Below are positions 57,302 to 64,000 of a stretch of DNA of 64,000 nucleotides, piece after piece. Numbering within the stretch: the first letter of the stretch is position 1; each line of letters starts with the position of its first letter. This stretch comes from Gnetum montanum (lineage: Eukaryota > Streptophyta > Gnetopsida > Gnetales > Gnetaceae): assembly GCA_015680685.1 (NCBI GenBank), contig MNCI01001077.1:820606-884605 (forward strand), given 5' to 3'. The translations under genes and the position numbers were made by a program. The notes beneath the pieces are model-generated. The model searched no databases. It was not told the DNA's origin and worked only from the letters and a program-made list of their open reading frames with translations.

Positions 57302-59040
57302 ATGTCTAACCAAGATGATGCTTTTCAAGATAGATAGGAGGAACTCGATTTCCAATCCAACGAGGGAGGTCCAACCAACCCCATTCCTATCCCTCCTACC
57401 CAGTCCTTCTAGGCCAATCCGTTATCTGTCACCACTCCCTTTGTCATCATGCCTACGTTCCCGCAGCCTGCAACTACAACCACAATGGGTAGCTGTGTCA
57501 CCTTCCTGGCGTATCAACGCCCCTATCCCCCTATTTCGTTCGCAGAAACTATGCCTCCATAGATTGTTCATCAGTCCATTCCTATGGTGCATCACACACC
57601 AATTACGGTAGCCCTACTGCATATTCATGCTATACCTTCTTCACAATCTTATGAAACTTCCATTTCGATTCCTACATTTGCATCTGTTCCACCCATTGTA
57701 GTGGGCTCGGACCCATCCACATGGTGGACCCCATTTGCTTCTTTGCCTATTCCACAACCGTCATAGATGTCTCATCATGCTTACCCTTAGACCTATCAAA
57801 CCCCGCAAATGGTACAACCTAACATAGGGCTATGGTCTATTCCATCGGTGACACAAGCTGTCTATCCGACGGCTCAAACCGTGGTTGCTGCTCCAACTGC
57901 ACCACCTGCTGGGTGGTGGGCAGTGCAATCAGTACTGCCCATGGGAACTATCCCAACGGTACGATCAACAAGTCATGCTGTTACCCCCACCATCCCACAG
58001 GTGGGGGTTACCTCAGCAGTTCAGGATGACCCTATCAACCTTGCAATCCTTGCTCTGACGCTACCCCTAGGGATGTCTCTCTCACACTTCACGAAGTACG
58101 ATGGGGAGGGGGATCCCGATGCACATCTAGTTACTTTTAGGTTTGAGTCTGTCCTATTGCAACAATGGCCACACATGATCATTCGTGTCTTTGCCATGTC
58201 CCTAGCCGGGAGAGCCTTAGATTGGTATCGCACGTTGCTGCAGTCATCCATTTCAACTCTAGAAGAGCTTCTGACCCAGTTCGTGATGTGCTTCAAGTAT
58301 AACTTGAAGCTAGAAATCACGTTGGATCAGCTAATGAGTGTGAAGCAGGAGCCTCTGGAACTGATCTAGAAGTTCATCTAGCAATGCAGTGTAACCCTTA
58401 ACAAAATCCGTGAGCCCATTGCGGAGGCCCACTTGCTAGCCGTTTTTAAAGGTGCAGTGAATGACTTTATAAAGTCTAAATTGTACTACCTTACCCCTCA
58501 CACTCTTAGTCAAGCCTTTGCCTAGACTAAGAGTATACAAGACCTAGCCTACATCGCTTACAAAAACACCTTCACAAAGAGGGACAAAGGTAAATCCCCG
58601 ACAACCACAGTGGCTGCTGTGGAAACCGAGGCCAAACCTAGACCTAGCAACAATGGTAACAAGGAGAATAAGAAATCAGTCATACCCATGGCTAACCCCA
58701 TGCCCAAGTAGGGCAACATGCCACAAACTCCAGTACCTGCGCTTGAGACATCTGCACAACCCAAGCCAAACGTTGAGCGAAAAGATCGCTCAAAGTACAC
58801 CCCACTGCCTCTCAAACCTTCAGAGCTTCTGAAGAAGCTATTGGTAGCAAGGCACATGCAGTACAAGCAAATGTCGTAAGAAGCAATCAGCAAAAATCAA
58901 CGCTATTGTGAGCTCCTTAGGAACCCCTCTTTGGCCCTACCCATTGAGCCCCTAGTTCCTAAGGATTTCAGGCTGGATAGGTTTTGTGACTACCATGAAT
59001 GTTACTACAATAATGCAGTCTGTGCCACCTTGCCAAGAAG
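57302..59040 (+). pseudogene. gag of family 2 copy R
   Basis: From ATG 57302 (MSNQDDAFQD) one frame runs to about 59030. It holds a Pro/Thr-rich N-terminus (PPISFAETMPP; GSDPSTWWTPFASLPIPQ), the gag core at about residues 240-400 (DDPINLAILALTLPLGMSLS; MSLAGRALDWYRTLLQSSIS; FKYNLKLEITLDQLMSVKQE), a Lys-rich linker, RDRSKYTPLPLKPSELLKK and LLRNPSLALP. The knuckle begins CDYHE and is then lost by deletion and frameshift. About a dozen in-frame stops are present, and nearly all are TAG. Where copy L can be compared it often has CAG, so this is C-to-T decay rather than random damage. Confidence 0.85.
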
Positions 59041-59169
59041 GGTCTGAACCTAGATCCAAATTTGCCCCTCCTCAGGAAATTCATCTTCTGGGACGAGTCA
59101 AAGAGGAGGAAAGCACCAAATAGGGGTGTGGCCAAGACCTTGTGGATGCCCTCGCTCAGGTCAAGTAGG

Positions 59170-59990
59170 CTCTAAAACAAAAGAACACTACGGTAAGCCT
59201 GTACGACCTAATCATGGCATCTGTACCACACCATGAGGCTCTGATCCGCATGTTGACAGCGATTTTGGTCGATGAAGACATGCCTGCAGAACAGGAAGCG
59301 ATCCACTCGGTCATGCTTTCCTCTGTACTTGCAGAGCCTAAGCTATCCCAATTGACTTTCAGCTACGACACCATTAGGGAAGATCCCGAAAGGGGTTAGG
59401 TAACCACAGCGCCTCTTTTCATCACGATTCGGGTCGGCCAACACCAGATCCGAAAGGTACACATTAACGATCGGGCTGCCACGAATGTCATCCCCTTCCC
59501 TATTATGGACAAGTTGGGTTTGGTCAACCAGATCAAACCCACAATGACGTTGTGTCTTAGGTCATTCAACAAGGTAAGTGTCATGGTGAAAGGCAAAGTC
59601 CACATGGACTTTGTAGTAGGGGACTAGTTCCTCACAAATGCAACATTCATCATGGTTGAAGAAATACCTGATTTTAACTTGATCTTGGGGAGATCATGGT
59701 TAGCACAACTTAGGGCTATGTCCTCATCCATACATCAGGAAATCCACCTGCCATACGTGGGTAGGGAGGTAGTGATCCGTGGTGACAAAGTAGTAGCACA
59801 AGCCATCAGTAACGTAGATATGGAGTAGGGATCAGAGGTCCTAACCTCTGAGAATGAAGCGCCTACTTACACACACAATAAAAATCCAGCGGGAGAATTG
59901 GCCTAGCAGATTGGTCTCCAAAATGAAGGTGCATGGGTTGAGTTGCCCTTCCAAGCAGGGGACAACGATGTGGATGAGGGCCCTGGCAAA
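59170..59990 (+). pseudogene. Retropepsin-like domain of family 2 copy R
   Basis: The frame reads VSLYDLIMASVPHHEALIRM, IREDPERG, then a TAG where copy L has CAG, VHINDRAATNVIPFPI, DKLGLVNQIKPT, a second TAG where copy L has CAG, and FNLILGRSWLAQLRA. The usual D-T/S-G reads N-D-R, so catalysis is not expected. The tail ends MPRPYILINPQWVKK at about 60035, conserved in copy L. There is no further pol. Confidence 0.8.
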
Positions 59991-60119
59991 ATGCCTCGGC
60001 CTTACATTCTGATCAACCCACAATGGGTCAAGAAGTAGCTACGCATAGCATAGCAACCCCACTACTTCCTGCTCAATTTCCATCCCTTGTACATCCACCA
60101 CTTTTTTCTTCATTGACAT

Positions 60120-60440
60120 ATCATCCTTTTGACATGTTACACTATGGCCCGAAATTGCCTAAAACTATGATACGCTATGGCCCAAAATGGCCTAAAACTA
60201 GCAATGGCCTGAAACAGCCTAAAACTATGATATGCTACTGCCTGAAATGGCCTAAAACTAGCAATGGCCCGAAATGGCCTAAAACTATGTTATGCTATGG
60301 CCTAAAATGGCCTAAAACTAGCAATGGCCCGAAACGGCCTAAAACTAGTATAAGTTACCAGTTAGTTGTTGTTTAAGTTGTTAATGTATCATCTGTTTGG
60401 CATGTTATGCAATGGCCTGAAATGGCCTAAAACTAGCACA
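60120..60440. repeat. GGCC(C/T)GAAATGGCCTAAAACTA tandem array, copy R
   Basis: About ten units with the core GGCCYRAAAYGGCCTAAAACTA, alternating with the spacers GCAAT and TGATAYGCTAT. The array is much longer than its counterpart at 2560-2745 in copy L, so repeat number changes quickly. Confidence 0.85.
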
Positions 60441-60614
60441 TGAAAGCATGAACATTTTACAGAAAACATAGCACATATGCAATGCACAAGTTAGCGCAAA
60501 GTCAATTTCTGTTTCACAAAATCCACTTTTCTTTATTCAAAATTGTTTCCTTTTAAACAATGTTTGTAAAATTTGTTACACAAAAATTCAAAATTTCAAA
60601 AAAATCCCATGCTA

Positions 60615-60942
60615 TCATGGGATGCTTTTGTCTTTGTCATCTTTGCCTAGCATTCCTGCATCATCTCCTTTTGCATCGCCTACCCCCGCATTGTCCTCTG
60701 CCACTTCCTCGTTCCTTCCCTCTACGGGCCTTGCACCCTCATTTGGAGCCTGCATCGTAGGAGTGAAGTGGTCAGTTAGTGCAACAAACACAAATCAAAA
60801 TAGAGCATAAGCACTAATACAGTAGAAAGCAACTAACCTGAGAAGGGCCAATGTCTGTCTCAAAGGGTATTCGGTCTAAACCGAGCCTAAGGCGATGCCA
60901 AACCTCCTATGCCATGATGTCCATCCAACGCCTGTTGCTCGG
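60615..60942 (-). pseudogene. Antisense reading frame of family 2, copy R (3' end)
   Basis: On the minus strand exon sequence 60942-60838 reads WMDIMA-stop-EVWHRLRLGL DRIPFETDIGPSQ. After an 88-bp intron (60837-60750, CTCAG|GTTAGT...GATGCAG|GCT) exon 2 (60749-60615) reads APNEGARPVEGRNEEVAEDN, AGVGDAKGDD and so on to TGA. Copy L matches at the same splice sites, with A-x-D/N-E-G-A-R-P, V/A-E-D-N-A and V-G-D-A conserved. The upstream part is cut off by element C at 60943. Confidence 0.7.
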
Positions 60943-61008
60943 TGATGAGACGCAACTTACACTACGCGATATCGTGGCCGACGTGATATCGCGTCCCGCC
61001 GCCATTTC

Positions 61009-61016
61009 TATAAATA
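61009..61016 (+). promoter_or_regulatory. TATA box of element C
   Basis: TATAAATA in TTTCTATAAATAAGAGGCGGC, about 66 bp into the LTR, so U3 is very short and R-U5 make up most of the LTR. Confidence 0.75.
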
Positions 61017-61261
61017 AGAGGCGGCACTCCCTTCATTTCCCAATCTTGGCTAGTGTAGCGAAGCTCTAGCAGATTGATCACTCCAGAGTTAGAATTTCTC
61101 CCCATGTGCCCGCAGTAGGAGTCCTAGAGTGAACGGCTCTTTATTCGAGCAGCTTGTAACCTGAACCCAAGTTGTGTACGACAATAAAGACGAACTTGTT
61201 TGGATAAACCTTGCAGCACATGGTTTCATTTATTGCTTTATTTCCTGCTTTCCTAGTGCGT

Positions 61262-61545
61262 TCAAGTACGACTTGATTACGAGCGTCTACGGACGTGTAC
61301 GGCTAGTCAAGGAATCGGCTGCTTGACGCAATGCATGAGTACGACTCAATTACGAGCATTGGATGCTTGGTAACCCAGTAGCGTATTCCAGGATTCTGCG
61401 CTTGGTAACTCCCGGGTCTGATGTGTACGGCTAGTTGAGGAATCGGCTGCTCATTGCTAGGCTAGATCGTGTGATAAGTACGACTTAGTTACGAGCACCC
61501 ACGGGTGTGTACGGCTGGCTAAGGAATCGGCTGCTTATCACACGT
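61262..61545. repeat. LTR-internal repeat of about 70-80 bp (family 1)
   Basis: Three imperfect copies of a module: AAGTACGACTYRRTTACGAG, an ACGGGTGTGT-like word, ACGGCTAG and AAGGAATCGGCTGCTT. All lie downstream of the TATA box, so they would be in the transcript. The module is present in all family 1 LTRs in the window. Confidence 0.75.
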
Positions 61546-61963
61546 AGGCTAAATAGGTGCCTCAGTACGACCACTTCGAGCACTTGCGTTACGTGTGGCG
61601 ATCCCAGTAACGATTAGCGTTTGGTAAGCTGCAGTTGCATAGTTCAGGGTGTGTCCGGTAAGTGGGAACGGATGCTGACGCTAGTTAATTTAGACTTAGA
61701 TCTTTAGTTAGAGTTAGCTTAGTTTCTCAACCCTTTCTCCTGGTAGCATAGAAGATAAGCCGAAAATACCAAAAAAATCACATACCTCAGACTTGCTTAA
61801 CCATACACCGTGACACTTACAAGCAAGCCTGGGAAGACAACGAACGATTAACCCCAAGTGTTTCTTGTGGTGTTAAGGCATTTAGTCTGCGGAGTTCGAC
61901 CGGATCGCGCGTGCACGCTCGTATTCGTATGGTTGAGTGTAGGGGTACCTCGCCACTCATCAT

Positions 61964-61981
61964 TGGCGCCGTTGCCGGGGA
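61964..61981 (+). promoter_or_regulatory. PBS of element C (tRNA-Asp type)
   Basis: TGGCGCCGTTGCCGGGGA, one base after the LTR; identical to element A. Confidence 0.92.
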
Positions 61982-62108
61982 CTAAGTGTTTTTACGCCAA
62001 TTGAACATAAGGGATATCACTCACATCGTTGTGAGCCTAAAACGAACCTTAGGGTTAATCAGTTAATTCAGAACATAAATAACGGTGAAAATTAGCACAC
62101 CATTAGAA

Positions 62109-64000
62109 ATGGCTTCTTCTCATGCAATCAACTCACCTAAGGACAATACAGGAGAAAGTCAGGATCATACGCATAACCGAAATCAACCATGTCCTCAACA
62201 ATCCAAAGTCACATATACTCATCCCGATGAGTATGTGCCGGATTTTACCTTTGTTTTCCATCAAGATGAGCAACTGCGGTGGAGAGACATGCAAGGTAAC
62301 ATCGTGTTACCCCCAGATCGATCCGCTCCCAACATGCTTTTCCGTGCCTTGGTACAGATTGGCATGCATGAGCTGTTCGCAGAATACGTTTTGGATGACC
62401 ATGATACAAGGGATTATCATCCCACAAATGCCCAACGTATTCGGGATGCAAGGCAGGAGAGCCAACATTCACTATTGAAGGGCAAGGTTCCCCACGTCAT
62501 TAGTGAAATAGGAGAAGAGGAACCCCTCACGATGGGTTTCTTAGAAAATGATGTTCCTCCTCCTCACTCTAGTGAAGAGGTTAGGCATCAGGGCCTTAGA
62601 TCAACGATACATATTCCAGGCTCTGATCCCCGTGAGCACCAGCTGTTCACGGCAGGAACAATCACTCGCACTAATGACGGACTCGTTGATCGTCACAACG
62701 ATCGGGGCCGAAGCAGCCGAAGAGAAGGCAAGAAACATCACCATGGTGATGGATCCCCTTCTTCTTCCCCTTCATCACATCATTCACCCTCTCCTTCCAC
62801 ATCTGGGCGCAGCCACCATGAGCATAACGCGGAGAGTAAAGGTAAAAGAGATGAAATGCCTCGACAAGAAGGTCGAGAGGAGTTAGGACAAGGGCAAGGA
62901 CGTAGGGAGAATAGGGAACCACAACGTAGACATCACAGACGTCATGAAAGAGATGATCATGACGAACCCCTATTCGCAACCCGAAGTATGCTTGACATTA
63001 GAGAGGCAGTTAGGATTCCCACAAGGCATTTGAAAGACAGTAGGATCAAGCGTTTGGATATAAATAATATCCCACGTTTTGAAGGGGGATACAACGCTGA
63101 TCCTCAACATCATTTACAGGCATTCCACGACGCCTGTGCCTTGCAGAACATAGACAATGAGTGGCAGAAACTCAAGTTGTTCCCAAGGACACTCACTAAA
63201 GAAGCGGAAAGCTGGTACCGGTCCTTAGAACCGGAAACCATCAGGAGGTGGAGTACGATGCTCGAATTATTCAACAACAAATACCAAACGTACTCCAGAG
63301 TGTCCAACTTGCGTAAGCAGATCCAAGGCTGGAAACAAGGAGCTTATGAATCCTTGGATTCTGCCATGGCCCGCTACTACACATTGCTACATCGTTTCCT
63401 GGGCCATGGATATGCTAAGCGGAATCAACTTCGCCACCTCGTGGATGGGCTACGAAATGAAACGAGAAGAGCTCTTGGGACTTACGCCCAAGGAAGACTC
63501 TCTCAACTAAGAGCCCATGAAGTTGAAGTATTGTTGGAACAAGTAGCGCAAGAAGAGGGTGAGCTAAGGAAAAGAAAAAGTGCGGATGAATACAACCGTG
63601 ATCCCTCCCTTCGAAAGAAGGGAGTGAAATTCTGTGATGAGGAGGATGAGTCACCACTCGAAGAGTTGGTGAACAGGAAAACCACGCCGATCCAAAAGTT
63701 AACAACGGAAGTATCAGCCAAGGTAGACCAAATGTGGGATTCCTTAGACTCACGAATAGAAACAGTTTTGAAAATCGTAGAAGAGTCTAAGGATGAGCAA
63801 AGTAGTGATAAAAGCAAAAACATGCGAAGAAACTTTAACCCTGCACATAACAAGGGTAAGGGAAAAATCTCTAACTCCGATGAGGCTAAAAATTCTGATT
63901 CAGATAATGATGGTAGATGTGAGGTCTGCTATTATGACCATCCCAAGGGATGTTGTCCAATCATCTCACATCTGCAGGAGTCTGGGGTGTATGCATTAAA
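62109..64000 (+). CDS. Gag(-protease) of element C, open to the window edge
   Basis: ATG at 62109 opens MASSHAINSPKDNTG and no stop occurs in the 630 codons to position 64000. I translated the frame throughout. The layout equals that of element A: hydrophilic N-terminus, Ser/His/Arg-rich stretch, gag core (INNIPRFEGGYNADPQHHL; WQKLKLFPRTLTKEAESWYR) and the knuckle CEVCYYDHPKGCC near residue 604. Differences from A are scattered single substitutions; among them the CPGHGYA motif reads FLGHGYA. The protease would lie beyond the window. Because it is intact and its LTR is well kept, C is a candidate for recent movement. Confidence 0.92.
   Translation, partial: MASSHAINSPKDNTGESQDHTHNRNQPCPQQSKVTYTHPDEYVPDFTFVFHQDEQLRWRDMQGNIVLPPDRSAPNMLFRALVQIGMHELFAEYVLDDHDTRDYHPTNAQRIRDARQESQHSLLKGKVPHVISEIGEEEPLTMGFLENDVPPPHSSEEVRHQGLRSTIHIPGSDPREHQLFTAGTITRTNDGLVDRHNDRGRSSRREGKKHHHGDGSPSSSPSSHHSPSPSTSGRSHHEHNAESKGKRDEMPRQEGREELGQGQGRRENREPQRRHHRRHERDDHDEPLFATRSMLDIREAVRIPTRHLKDSRIKRLDINNIPRFEGGYNADPQHHLQAFHDACALQNIDNEWQKLKLFPRTLTKEAESWYRSLEPETIRRWSTMLELFNNKYQTYSRVSNLRKQIQGWKQGAYESLDSAMARYYTLLHRFLGHGYAKRNQLRHLVDGLRNETRRALGTYAQGRLSQLRAHEVEVLLEQVAQEEGELRKRKSADEYNRDPSLRKKGVKFCDEEDESPLEELVNRKTTPIQKLTTEVSAKVDQMWDSLDSRIETVLKIVEESKDEQSSDKSKNMRRNFNPAHNKGKGKISNSDEAKNSDSDNDGRCEVCYYDHPKGCCPIISHLQESGVYAL

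Larger units (their letters stand above)
55664..60942 (+). mobile_element. Family 2 (Tat-like) retrotransposon, copy R, cut by element C
   Basis: The plus strand gives the 5' LTR (from 55664), gag from 57302, a protease-like domain ending near 59700, a GGCC repeat array and the antisense frame, which is interrupted at 60943 by the element C LTR. Relative to copy L the LTR end and leader array are deleted (around 57035), and 20-30 bp of the zinc knuckle are missing. Nothing resembling RT or integrase stands between protease and repeats. What lies beyond element C is outside the window. Confidence 0.8.
60943..61962 (+). mobile_element. 5' LTR of element C
   Basis: 1020 bp, TGATGAGACGCAAC...CACTCATCA. 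It is very close to the element A LTRs, with most CpGs intact. Confidence 0.92.
60943..64000 (+). mobile_element. Family 1 (Athila-like) element C, 5' half
   Basis: LTR, PBS and an open gag frame running off the window end. It is inserted into the antisense gene of family 2 copy R. The preceding bases CTCGG (60938-60942) are the predicted target duplication. Confidence 0.9.

Noticed and set aside
60023-60376. 117-codon plus-strand repeat protein
   Set aside because: It is the reading of the GGCC tandem array; unit number differs between copies and the frame is not kept in copy L.

Overview
The window is gene-poor plant nuclear DNA. It has no operons, ribosome-binding sites or prokaryotic genes. 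LTR retrotransposons with plant-type primer-binding sites (PBSs) dominate, and there is one recognisable host gene, an ERF-type AP2 transcription factor. Retroelements nested at several ages, heavy C-to-T decay and very low gene density suit a large plant genome such as a gymnosperm. Species cannot be settled from the sequence.

Three LTR families make up most of the window. Family 1 is Athila-like: LTRs of about 1 kb (TGATGAG...CTCATCA), a PBS beginning TGGCGCCGTTGCCGGGGA, and gag or gag-protease but no reverse transcriptase or integrase. Its copies are a lone LTR (6550-7543, +), an old element B (25355-31793, -), an intact element A (38926-46516, -, target-site duplication GTTGG) and the 5' half of element C (60943-64000, +), whose gag is open to the window edge. 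Family 2 is Tat-like: LTRs with GCTACGCTA palindromes, tandem repeats in the leader and 3' region, a gag-protease remnant, and a conserved intron-containing reading frame on the opposite strand. Its copies are L (1-11409, -) and R (55664-60942, +). Family 3 has 0.57-kb LTRs, an initiator-Met PBS and no gag or pol that I can see. It carries a decayed copy of a host gene of the CCR4/Angel exonuclease family. Its copies lie at 13433-18127 (-) and 32304-37944 (+).

Layout: 1-11409 family 2 L, interrupted by the family 1 lone LTR; 11410-13432 LTR-like DNA; 13433-18127 family 3; 18128-22860 decayed coiled-coil frame and copia gag; 22860-25354 AT-rich DNA; 25355-31793 family 1 B; 32304-37944 family 3; 37945-47950 an older repeat split by family 1 A; 48170-48640 LINE fragment; 49560-55663 the low-copy island with the ERF gene; 55664-60942 family 2 R; 60943-64000 family 1 C inserted inside the antisense gene of R.

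The elements do not form a pathway. Families 1 and 2, as seen here, encode capsid with or without protease, and family 3 encodes neither. All would need reverse transcriptase and integrase from elsewhere. Four single-N joins and one 90-N gap mark assembly joins. At least one of these (4703-6527) almost certainly created a false inverted repeat.
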